This document shows, in pieces, positions 27,576 through 34,313 of a DNA stretch of 34,313 bases. The position numbers and the translations under genes were made by a program. The notes beneath the pieces are model-generated. The model made no database searches. It was not told the origin of the DNA and worked only from the letters and a program-made list of their open reading frames with translations. Positions within the stretch are counted from its first letter, which is position 1. Each line of letters starts with the position of its first letter. The DNA lies in the NCBI GenBank assembly GCA_029974875.1, contig JARKQP010000278.1, positions 1 through 34,313 on the forward strand, read 5' to 3'. Source of the stretch: Mobilitalea sp. Lineage in GTDB: Bacteria; Bacillota_A; Clostridia; Lachnospirales; Lachnospiraceae.

Positions 27576-28098
27576 TACATTTTTTATTTAAAAATTTTCC
27601 GTTGGTAAAATTCCATAAAAACACTTCTGTAAAAGCTCGTCAAAGTATTGATTTTACTGGCTTTCTTCTAATATTTGCCTCTCTCTTTATATACTAGTAA
27701 GAAATCCTTTATGAGGTTGAATGAACATTTATGTATCATCAGGACACTATTAGATTACCTGAATTCCATATCAAATAATATCCCAATAGATTTCTAATTA
27801 TCTAAGTATCTTATGAATTTGTCCTAGGATAAATTTTAAAGACCGGGAATTCCGGTCTCTGGATGGGGATTTTTCTTGGATAGCAGCACACAGCAATGCC
27901 AGTCATCTGATTGATAGCCTCATCCTTACTATTTTAGAGAGGTTCCCTGAAGTTTGGGTTATGACTGATGATTGCTGTGCTTTCTTTGGCTGCTTTTATG
28001 GTATATACGGTAGTAGATATTGTAGTAGACCTACAACGCAATAAGAGATATTGCAATAAGAGATATCGGATAGAAATGAATAATGCGAAAGCTATAAC
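27576..28098. other. Intergenic region with several inverted repeats
   Basis: No convincing gene is seen. GACCGG/CCGGTC (27841-27857) forms a hairpin that on the minus strand is followed by TTTAAAATTT, a weak candidate terminator for the glycyl radical operon. A larger imperfect inverted repeat pairs AGCACACAGCAAT...CAGTCATC (about 27883-27908) with ATGACTGATGATTGCTGTGCT (about 27960-27981). A 15-bp unit, GCAATAAGAGATATT/C, is tandemly duplicated at 28038-28067. Confidence 0.55.
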
Positions 28099-29052
28099 CT
28101 AATCTATCGCTAAGCCGGTAATACTGATTTTTGAATCAGCTATGCCTGTCATACGTGTTAATTCCTTTAAATGTTCCAATTGTGCCTTGTCCATAAGTGG
28201 TGTTTTCTTATGTACCCACTCACGGTCTAATTCCTCATATTTTACCTGGCACATATTATGAAATAGGATCAGTTCCCACTTGTCTATGATATTTTCCAGG
28301 TTATCTTTTATAAATTTACCTATTGCCAATATGTTTTCATCCCCTGAAGTACATCCGTCCACGACCGGAGTCCTGATATAAATTTTCAAAGGATTCCCCT
28401 GTTCCACGTAATCCTTTATACACAGGATATTTTTAAGGATCAGCCCGTTGTCCACACCGGTAAACTTTTTGTGCAAAGGGCTATGAAGCAGCTTGATATC
28501 AATAAGTATGATATCTGTATACTCCATCAGCCCAAGCAGTTTTTCACTATCTCCATAGCAGCTGGTATCCACCGCTGTGGCTATCCCCTGTTCCCTGCAG
28601 CGCCTGAGCACAGCTTTGGTGAATTCCTGCTGCATCAAGGGCTCTCCTCCGGAGATAGTGACTCCACCGCCGGAATTCAGGAAATACTCCTTATCCTTTG
28701 TGATCTCCATAAAAAGCTTTTCAGGGCTTATATCTTTTCCATAACCCACCATTGCCTGAGCAGGGCACTCTTCAATGCATTTTTTACACAAATTGCATTT
28801 ACTCCGGTTTATTGTGATCTTATTATCCTTTCTGCTGATTGCTTTTAGGGAGCATGCTTCTATACAGCTGTTACAGGCAATGCATTTCCTATAATTCCAG
28901 CCCAATTCAAATTCCCCGCTCCAGGATTCGGGATTGTGGCACCAGCTGCACTTTAAAGGACATCCCTTTAAAAAGACAGTGGTCCTCAATCCCGGTCCGT
29001 CATGGGTGCTTAGTCTTTGAATATTGTAAATCCGGCCCCAAATATGATCCAT
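28099..29052 (-). CDS. Glycyl radical enzyme activating enzyme (radical SAM)
   Basis: This protein of about 317 residues has the radical SAM motif CPLKCSWC (CxxxCxxC; Cys39, 43 and 46 if counted from 29076). Between it and the TISGGEPLMQ strand lies an insert with two 4Fe-4S ferredoxin motifs (CIACNSCIEAC and CNLCKKCIEEC), as in activases of dehydratase-type glycyl radical enzymes. It uses SAM to abstract hydrogen from the glycine of its partner. I prefer the ATG at 29052 (MDHIWGRIYNIQ), which has GAGGAG 4 nt upstream. An ATG at 29076 overlaps the partner's stop codon by 1 nt but lacks a ribosome site. The gene directly follows the enzyme gene, so they form a pair. Confidence 0.95.
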   Translation of the reverse strand: MDHIWGRIYNIQRLSTHDGPGLRTTVFLKGCPLKCSWCHNPESWSGEFELGWNYRKCIACNSCIEACSLKAISRKDNKITINRSKCNLCKKCIEECPAQAMVGYGKDISPEKLFMEITKDKEYFLNSGGGVTISGGEPLMQQEFTKAVLRRCREQGIATAVDTSCYGDSEKLLGLMEYTDIILIDIKLLHSPLHKKFTGVDNGLILKNILCIKDYVEQGNPLKIYIRTPVVDGCTSGDENILAIGKFIKDNLENIIDKWELILFHNMCQVKYEELDREWVHKKTPLMDKAQLEHLKELTRMTGIADSKISITGLAID

Positions 29053-29075
29053 TAAACTCCTCACTTTATACCCCA

Positions 29076-31331
29076 TTACAAAGTTACATAATTCACTCTT
29101 TCTATAAATTCTTCCTGAAGCTTTCGGTCCATCGTAACAAAATGCGCCGAATAACCCGTAACCTTTACCACGATATCCTGATATTCAGGATTTTCAAGAT
29201 CATCCATAGCTTTTTTCAGCTGTTCAAGGTCGATAATATTCAAATTAATCTGGACACCCTTTTGCCTGAAAAAGGATAGGGAAAACTTATCAATAAATTC
29301 GGGTAGGTTGTCGAGAGTCTGGGAGGAAACAGGATTTAATTCAATTTGCAGGGAACCTCCCTGGTACCTCGATAAATCAATCTTGCACAAGGAATTGGCA
29401 GTTGCACTTATCCCATTTTTATTCCTGCCATGCATCGGGTTCATTCCATGGGCAAGAAACTCGCTGGCGTGCCTTCCGTCAGGTGTTGCCCCCATAAAAG
29501 GGCCTGCATAAGTGTGCCCCATGAATTGGAACAGGGACGGTCTGAAATGGAAGCCCTTTATATTTCTCTTTTCCTCCAGGACAGCACGGATATGCCCGGA
29601 AACCCTTACCGCAATCCCATCAACCTCCTCCAGGTCGTTGCCGAATTTGTCTGCGTTTAAAAAGCGCTGTCTCATAACCTCATTGTCCTTCCAATCATTG
29701 TCCAAAGCCTCCTGAAGCTGTGCAAGAGTATACCTTTTCTCCTCAAATACAAGCTTTTTCATGGCATAGATGGAATCAACGACATTGGGTACCCCGAGGA
29801 CATTGACTGATGTATAATTGTTGTTCACTGAGTTGAAATCTGTAACATCCCGTCCCTTCTCTATGGGGCCATGCATGCAGGTAGAGGTAATCATTTCAGG
29901 CCATACCTTGTGCTGCCAACGATATTGGGCATTCTTTAAGTTAACCAATGCATCCGCTGTAACGTTAACTTCCCTGTCATATATCTGCCAGAAGCCTTCA
30001 AAATCATCTATCTCCTTTTCCATACATTCCCGGATTGCCCTCTGCATGGGCTGGATCAGCACAATGCAGTTTACGTCCTGGTCCTGGTATTCCTTTCCCA
30101 CCGAGCAATACCACTGGCAGCCGCTGTAGCAGACATTCCAGGAATCCTCCTCTGCAAAGCCGGAAAACAGCTCGCTTTCCCTAAGCACATCATAATTTAC
30201 CAGGGTCGGTGTTCCTGCCCCATGGCGCTCAACCACCTCGCAGGCATACCTGAAATATCCTTTGTCCATGTCAGCATGCCACATTACGCCCAAATGGTTA
30301 TATCCGCCAAGCATATCATAGGCCTCCAGGGCAACCCAGCTCAACTCATTGGTCGCATCCTGAAGCTTCTCATTTCTGCCCCCGAAGGAGAAATAGCTTG
30401 CACCATATTTCAAATACTGCTCTGCAATTAGTTCCCTTGCTTTATCTCTGGTCAGTCTGCCGCTGTCTATATCCCTTCTGTACAGGTCATACATAAACTG
30501 GTCGAATCTCCCGTATCCGTTTCCATGCCCATTCATTCTTTCCACCACAAAGAAGAAATTGATCCATTGAATCCCCTGCATAAATGTCTGCGGAGGACCC
30601 ACAGCTATGGCCTGGCAGTTCTCAGCTACCTGTCTGTACAGCTCCTTCTGGCGTGTATCCTGCTCGGCTTCATATAATTCAAGAGCTTTTTGTCCGTGCT
30701 TTTCAATAAACCTGATGATAGCACTTACTACAATTTCACTGGCTTTCAGATATTCAACACTCTTGTGGTTGTGGTAGGCTTCAAATTTTTTGATATTTTT
30801 TTTGATTTTGTCCAGTATGCCGGTCCATCCCAAGCTTATTCCGATGCTTAAGTCAGGGCAGGTATGTGCGAGACTGAAGCCTCCTGCCCCAACCTTTCTT
30901 GCTTCAAATCCAAGCTTCTGGCACTCCTCGGGGTATTTATACAGCCGGGCTTCCTCCAGCTGCCAGTGCATTTCACCTACAATCAGCTCATTCTTGTATA
31001 TTTCGGCAGGACTATGGTCCAGGAAAAAGGAATAGTCCTCCGCCCAGTTACGCTCTGAATATTCGAATTTTCCAGTCCTTGAAGGCATCTGGTCTATGTA
31101 AGGAAATGGCTTTCCCGTATCAACTCTGCAATTGTGGTCACCAAAGGATATCACCTGGTCAGCAGGAGGCGCCAACTCACCTGTCGCCGGAGCAAATGCT
31201 TCACATTCGCCTGACCAGTGATAGATCAAGAATTCCGGGTTCGGCGCCAACAGCTCCCTTTTCTTATTCAGTGCCAGATATCTATTTCTCTCAATCAGCT
31301 TTTGCATTCTGTCATCTATTTTAAATTTCAT
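29076..31331 (-). CDS. Glycyl radical enzyme of unknown substrate with atypical active-site loop
   Basis: The 751-residue protein has the pyruvate formate-lyase-like domain (DELIVG-type segment at 114-120, AHTCPDLSIGISLGWTG at 155-171). It ends in the glycine radical domain: VKVTGYSAHFV with Gly726, then MDRKLQEEF. The active-site loop reads CYSGCQWYC, so the likely thiyl Cys is Cys405, with Cys401 and Cys409 nearby. Known dehydratases and C-N, C-S or C-O lyases of the family have Gly-Cys-Val-Glu; here the Glu two residues after the Cys is Trp407. Pyruvate formate-lyase has Cys-Cys, so this is neither type. AGGAGG lies 7 nt before the ATG. The partners are a radical activase downstream and a zinc polyol dehydrogenase upstream. 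It presumably acts on a polyol or sugar derivative (inference). Confidence 0.92.
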   Translation of the reverse strand: MKFKIDDRMQKLIERNRYLALNKKRELLAPNPEFLIYHWSGECEAFAPATGELAPPADQVISFGDHNCRVDTGKPFPYIDQMPSRTGKFEYSERNWAEDYSFFLDHSPAEIYKNELIVGEMHWQLEEARLYKYPEECQKLGFEARKVGAGGFSLAHTCPDLSIGISLGWTGILDKIKKNIKKFEAYHNHKSVEYLKASEIVVSAIIRFIEKHGQKALELYEAEQDTRQKELYRQVAENCQAIAVGPPQTFMQGIQWINFFFVVERMNGHGNGYGRFDQFMYDLYRRDIDSGRLTRDKARELIAEQYLKYGASYFSFGGRNEKLQDATNELSWVALEAYDMLGGYNHLGVMWHADMDKGYFRYACEVVERHGAGTPTLVNYDVLRESELFSGFAEEDSWNVCYSGCQWYCSVGKEYQDQDVNCIVLIQPMQRAIRECMEKEIDDFEGFWQIYDREVNVTADALVNLKNAQYRWQHKVWPEMITSTCMHGPIEKGRDVTDFNSVNNNYTSVNVLGVPNVVDSIYAMKKLVFEEKRYTLAQLQEALDNDWKDNEVMRQRFLNADKFGNDLEEVDGIAVRVSGHIRAVLEEKRNIKGFHFRPSLFQFMGHTYAGPFMGATPDGRHASEFLAHGMNPMHGRNKNGISATANSLCKIDLSRYQGGSLQIELNPVSSQTLDNLPEFIDKFSLSFFRQKGVQINLNIIDLEQLKKAMDDLENPEYQDIVVKVTGYSAHFVTMDRKLQEEFIERVNYVTL

Positions 31332-31354
31332 AATCCTACCTCCTAAATACCATA

Positions 31355-31504
31355 CTATGTTGACTGAATTTCTTTTAGCTGCCCTTGACCGACGATTACT
31401 CCTATTTCCAGTTCGAAATCCTTGATTTCTCCAGGCTCTATCTAGCTTAGCTCCCTTTTTCTTCTTGCAGCATCTCTTCCCGTCATATGCTTTAAAGCTT
31501 TCTG
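31355..31504 (-). pseudogene. Remnant of a DUF4432-like aldose epimerase C-terminus
   Basis: In the gap between the dehydrogenase and the glycyl radical enzyme, one minus-strand frame reads KALKHMTGRDAARRKRELS. It then has a TAG at 31444-31442 and continues IEPGEIKDFELEIGVIVG...LKEIQST to a stop at 31357-31355. The pattern AAR..GEL..LEPGE...FxLEIGVL.G is how proteins of the DUF4432/aldose 1-epimerase-like family end. Such proteins often accompany sugar operons. Only this tail survives, with an internal stop, so I call it a decayed gene. Identification is from memory of the family pattern. Confidence 0.5.
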
Positions 31505-31507
31505 TTA

Positions 31508-32521
31508 CTAGGGTTGAATGATTATCTTACCTTTATGTCCCTTTATTTCAAAGGCCTGGTTTATATTATCCAAGGGGATTATATCGGAAATAAGTTCTTT
31601 TAACCTCAGCTTCCCTGATCCAAGTATATTGGCGGCCCTGCCATGGGTATAAGGATTTACATAAGAGGCTTTAACCGTGATTTCTTTTTTGAAAACTTCA
31701 AAGGGCTTAAGGGGAATTTCACAATCCGGTTCGGTAAGTCCAAACATCATTACCGTGCCCCCCTTACCAACATACCTGATAGCATCCATCATGGTTTCCC
31801 TGCGTCCCACACATTCAATGGTAACATTAATTTTATGGATATCACTCCTTGCAAGGATGGATTCTACCTCTTCAGATAAGGGATCAATTACAACATCTGC
31901 CCCAAGCTTAATACCCAGCTGACGTTTTTCCTCCACCGGCTCAAGTAAAACAATGCTTGCGGCGCCGGATATTTTTGCAAGCTGCAGCATAATCATGCCA
32001 ATGGTTCCGCCTCCGATAACCATGACCGTATCCCCTGTTTTAATTCCTGCCAGGTCAATTCCGTGCAAGCAGCAGCCCACCGGCTCGCACATCGCTCCCT
32101 CTTCAAACGAAACACTGTCTTTTAGCTTAAACACCTGCTTTTCCAGTACAGTACAATATTCTGCAAATCCTCCGTCCAAATTAACACCAGTAGCAATATA
32201 TTCCTCACAAAAATGCGGGCTGCCTGTTTTGCAGGAATCACATTTTTCACACATAATACTTGGATCCACTGTGACATGGTCTCCAACCTTAACCCTTGTT
32301 ACATTTTCACCCACCTCACAAACCACACCGGAAAACTCATGGCCTAAAATCACCGGTGGATTGCACTCTGTAGCACCCTGCGCTCCCGAGTAAATATGCA
32401 TGTCGGTCCCACAGACACCGCATGCCTTAACCTGAATCATAACTTCATCTTCTTTTGGACTTCTTGGTGGTGTATTCTCTATTCTTATGTCGTTTTTACC
32501 GTAAAAAACTGCCGCTTTCAT
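31508..32521 (-). CDS. Zinc-dependent polyol dehydrogenase, copy 2
   Basis: This 337-residue medium-chain dehydrogenase has catalytic zinc ligands Cys37 (CGVCGTD) and His61-Glu62. The structural zinc ligands are Cys91, Cys94, Cys97 and Cys105; a GGGTIG cofactor motif follows, with an acidic LEP segment after the second strand (NAD). It resembles the dehydrogenase at 26407-27435 along its full length, so the two arose by duplication or recruitment from the same family. AGGAGG lies 7 nt before the ATG. It leads the glycyl radical operon and is divergent from an AraC regulator. It may oxidise the substrate of, or reduce the product of, the radical enzyme (inference). Confidence 0.93.
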   Translation of the reverse strand: MKAAVFYGKNDIRIENTPPRSPKEDEVMIQVKACGVCGTDMHIYSGAQGATECNPPVILGHEFSGVVCEVGENVTRVKVGDHVTVDPSIMCEKCDSCKTGSPHFCEEYIATGVNLDGGFAEYCTVLEKQVFKLKDSVSFEEGAMCEPVGCCLHGIDLAGIKTGDTVMVIGGGTIGMIMLQLAKISGAASIVLLEPVEEKRQLGIKLGADVVIDPLSEEVESILARSDIHKINVTIECVGRRETMMDAIRYVGKGGTVMMFGLTEPDCEIPLKPFEVFKKEITVKASYVNPYTHGRAANILGSGKLRLKELISDIIPLDNINQAFEIKGHKGKIIIQP

Positions 32522-32758
32522 ATGCAGGCCTCCTAATAAAATTGTTTTCTTTAATACACTGTAGGAAAAGAACCGTTGTAACAGTTTAAGTACATGCAGG
32601 CATTTTAAAAAAGTTAAATATATTGACCTTTTACATAATTAAACATAGATGGCACAGAATTTATTAACAGAAGCTATTCTGCTATCATGCCCTTATTGTA
32701 GAATATTACAAAATATGTTACAATAAAAAAAATAGTTAAAAAAGTGAGGAATATTAGC
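32522..32758. promoter_or_regulatory. Divergent regulatory region between dehydrogenase and AraC regulator
   Basis: For the plus-strand regulator, TTGTAG (32696-32701) and TACAAT (32719-32724) are spaced 17 bp apart and make a fair sigma-A promoter. An inverted pair TTGTAACA (32576-32583) and TGTTACAA (32716-32723), about 140 bp apart, could be AraC half-sites serving both directions. I found no strong -35/-10 pair for the minus-strand dehydrogenase operon, which suits an activator-dependent promoter (inference). Confidence 0.55.
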
Positions 32759-33583
32759 ATGTGGACTCAGGAGATTTATTACCATGCAGATGAAATGTCA
32801 ATGAGCAGCAGCCGCTTTACAATTACGATGTCTGGAATAACTTATTGTGATGGGACATATAATACCATCCGGAAAAATTCTCCTTTCCATTTGATAGAAT
32901 ATGTGCAGGAAGGGGAAGGTACCGTGATAATTAATTCCTGCAGCTATGAGGTAAAAAAGGGCGAGGTATATTTCCTGCCTAAAGGCAGCACCCATCAGTA
33001 TTTTTCCAACGATAAAAATCCCTGGAAAAAAATTTGGTTCACAGCTACAGGGTCATTAGCAGACTATCTGATCGGAGCTTATAATTTTGAAAACATAAAT
33101 GTCATACGGGATTGTAACATCAACGGAAGTATGGAAAAAATACTGGATTTATTAAAGACGAAGCCCTCGGACATTAACTTTTTAGCTCCGCTTTTATTCC
33201 ATGAAGTACTTCTTACAATGGCTTCTGCTGTTGATATAAATGCAATATCCCGTTCGCCCCTTGCACTACGCATTAAGAACTATCTCGATACCCACATAGA
33301 AAGTCACGTTTCCCTCGAGGACATCAGCCGTGCTGTCTACCGCTCACCGTCACAAATAATACGCATTTTTAAAAAGGAATTCAACATAACCCCCTACGAA
33401 TATCTTTTGAACTGCCGGTTAAAAACAGCCATACTTATGCTGCAAAACACTTTTATGTCCGTGAAAGAAATAGCTTACAAGTTGGATTTTGCTGATGAGC
33501 ATTATTTTTCCAGCTTCTTCAAAGAAAAAACTGAAATGACTCCTTCAAAATACAGGGAAAAGTACGCTATTAGAAGAGGATGA
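32759..33583 (+). CDS. AraC-family transcriptional regulator with cupin sensor domain
   Basis: The 274-residue protein has an N-terminal AraC-type cupin (HLIEYVQEGEGTVIINS, KKGEVYFLPKGSTHQYF at about 45-85). Two C-terminal helix-turn-helix motifs follow (VSLEDISRAVYRSPSQIIRIFKKEF and VKEIAYKLDFADEHYFSSFFKE, each given by its core). It is the only complete plus-strand gene. I use the ATG at 32759 with GAGGA 8 nt upstream; a GTG at 32744 is in frame but lies within that ribosome site. It is transcribed divergently from the dehydrogenase/glycyl radical operon and probably activates it in response to a sugar or polyol (inference). Confidence 0.93.
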   Translation: MWTQEIYYHADEMSMSSSRFTITMSGITYCDGTYNTIRKNSPFHLIEYVQEGEGTVIINSCSYEVKKGEVYFLPKGSTHQYFSNDKNPWKKIWFTATGSLADYLIGAYNFENINVIRDCNINGSMEKILDLLKTKPSDINFLAPLLFHEVLLTMASAVDINAISRSPLALRIKNYLDTHIESHVSLEDISRAVYRSPSQIIRIFKKEFNITPYEYLLNCRLKTAILMLQNTFMSVKEIAYKLDFADEHYFSSFFKEKTEMTPSKYREKYAIRRG

Positions 33584-33690
33584 CTTCCTGTTTTCCACAA
33601 TGGCATCCGGCTGTGCCAGAATCAGCTGGCTTTCCTCCATCCGGAGCGGCAGTCCGTCTGCCAGACTGCCCCACGCCGGGCTCGCTACAG

Positions 33691-33729
33691 AAAAAGGCCC
33701 TCCGTTCTACCTTTAAACGAAGGGTCTTT
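33691..33729 (-). terminator. Intrinsic terminator of the AraM-like gene
   Basis: On the minus strand AAAGACCCTTCG pairs imperfectly with CGGAGGGCCTTT, and the stem is followed by TTTTT (complement of 33691-33695). It lies just after the stop codon of the gene at 33738. The plus-strand regulator gene ends nearby at 33583, so the region separates converging transcripts. Confidence 0.8.
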
Positions 33730-33737
33730 GTAATATA

Positions 33738-34313
33738 TTAATTTATCGATATGGCTTCCGGGTAATCAAGCATTTTTGATAAACGCAGCAAGGTTAGTCT
33801 TCTGCGGACATAGGGGCACAGCCGTAAGGTCAGCTCCTTTAGATTATCCTGCAGACCAATTTCCTTCATGTCAGTTACACAGCCAGCCAGACTCAGCTTC
33901 TCTTTCATTTGCCCTGCGTCCGGCAGCTCCTCCAGGGCTTCCTTAATCAAGGGCAGGGCTTCCTTCAGTACTTCAGGCTGGACAGTTTCTAATATGTTCT
34001 GACCGTTCTCCTCCAGGACGCCTTCATAAAGCCCCTTTTTTCCAAAGGTCTGCATTAAAATTTCCGTCTCGAATCCGCTGTTGCCATTTACCTTGCACTG
34101 GCCGCTAATGATAGCCTGCTTGATCTTTTCATAATGCTCCAGGCATAAGAGGAGCCCGATTGACACCTTCTCACCGTGTAGTGCATCCAATTTATCATTC
34201 AGGACCTCCATCTCCCAGAAATGAGCCACATGGTGCTCTGCTCCTGAGGCCGGCCTGGAATTTCCGATCATCTGCATTGCCAACCCGGATAAAATCAACG
34301 CATACATTAATTT
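33738..34313 (-). CDS. AraM-like (sn-glycerol-1-phosphate dehydrogenase family) protein, 5' end outside window
   Basis: The frame is open to the right edge and shows the last 191 residues of a protein. The segment ALILSGLAMQMIGNSRPASGAEHHVAHFWEME, represented by its core NSRPASGAEHHVAHFWE, is the metal-binding region of the iron-type dehydrogenase superfamily. It is most like AraM/EgsA glycerol-1-phosphate dehydrogenases, where the two histidines after GAE and the later LHGEKVSIG histidine bind the metal. In Bacillus subtilis araM lies in the arabinose operon, which fits the araB gene here. The start lies beyond 34313; the in-frame ATG at 34307 is internal. An intrinsic terminator follows the stop codon. 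Confidence 0.85.
   Translation of the reverse strand, partial: KLMYALILSGLAMQMIGNSRPASGAEHHVAHFWEMEVLNDKLDALHGEKVSIGLLLCLEHYEKIKQAIISGQCKVNGNSGFETEILMQTFGKKGLYEGVLEENGQNILETVQPEVLKEALPLIKEALEELPDAGQMKEKLSLAGCVTDMKEIGLQDNLKELTLRLCPYVRRRLTLLRLSKMLDYPEAISIN

Noticed and set aside
27576..28098. Riboswitch or T-box in the gap before the dehydrogenase operon
   Set aside because: The predicted promoter lies at 27547-27575, so most of the inverted repeats would be upstream of the transcript; no known riboswitch consensus was recognised.
29052..29076. 1-nt overlap (TAATG) between the glycyl radical enzyme and its activase as evidence of coupling
   Set aside because: The ATG at 29076 lacks a ribosome site, while the ATG at 29052 has GAGGAG just upstream, so the overlap is probably coincidental.
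33648..33670. GGCAGTC/GACTGCC inverted repeat after the AraC gene
   Set aside because: It has a 7-bp stem but no T run on the plus strand, so it is not supported as the regulator's terminator.
33584..33737. Minus-strand open stretch reading SLADGLPLRMEESQLILAQP and beyond, overlapping the 3' end of the AraC gene
   Set aside because: It has protein-like composition and could be a gene tail, but I could not match it to a family and it lies behind a terminator, so I did not call a gene or pseudogene.

Overview
The window looks like a chromosome segment of an anaerobic Firmicute of the class Clostridia, most likely a Lachnospiraceae-type organism. The reasons are strong AGGAGG ribosome binding sites, a type I-B CRISPR system whose repeat ends in ATGTAAAT, YesM/YesN-type two-component regulators, an O2-sensitive glycyl radical enzyme, and an RbsABC-type sugar transporter. 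Almost every gene lies on the minus strand.

Region 1 (1-10.1 kb) is a CRISPR-Cas locus. An array of 25 apparently identical 30-bp repeats runs off the left edge. It is followed by a leader of about 175 bp and a complete minus-strand operon, cas6-cas8-cas7-cas5-cas3-cas4-cas1-cas2. Transcription runs from cas6 towards the leader and on into the array. An in-frame ATG with a purine-rich, Shine-Dalgarno-like stretch inside the 3' third of cas8 could make a separate Cas11 small subunit.

Region 2 (10.1-11.5 kb) is an AT-rich, gene-poor junction. It holds two copies of a long palindromic element (both shaped like minus-strand terminators), one small conserved hypothetical gene, and a decayed CPBP membrane protease gene.

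Region 3 (11.5-20.0 kb) is a sugar-sensing operon with its own sigma-A promoter. It encodes a sugar-binding lipoprotein without its own transporter, two YesM/LytS-family histidine kinases (one lacking the ATP-binding residues), a YesN/AraC response regulator and a chemoreceptor.

Region 4 (20.1-27.6 kb) is a pentose/polyol uptake and entry operon: zinc dehydrogenase, binding protein, ABC ATPase, permease, polyol-type SDR dehydrogenase and AraB-type ribulokinase. It starts from a near-consensus promoter with a perfect palindrome at +1 and ends at a clear intrinsic terminator.

Region 5 (28.1-34.3 kb) holds a second, paralogous zinc dehydrogenase, a glycyl radical enzyme with an unusual active-site loop (Gly-Cys-Gln-Trp instead of Gly-Cys-Val-Glu) and its radical-SAM activase. 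A divergent AraC-type regulator and the 3' part of an AraM-like (glycerol-1-phosphate dehydrogenase family) gene follow. A remnant of a DUF4432-like sugar epimerase lies between the dehydrogenase and the radical enzyme.

Read together (inference), regions 3-5 look like one sensory, transport and catabolic programme for a pentose, pentitol or derivative. The SDR would make a ketopentose, AraB would phosphorylate it, and the glycyl radical enzyme with the paired dehydrogenases would add an anaerobic radical step that I cannot assign to a known reaction. araA and araD are absent from the window.
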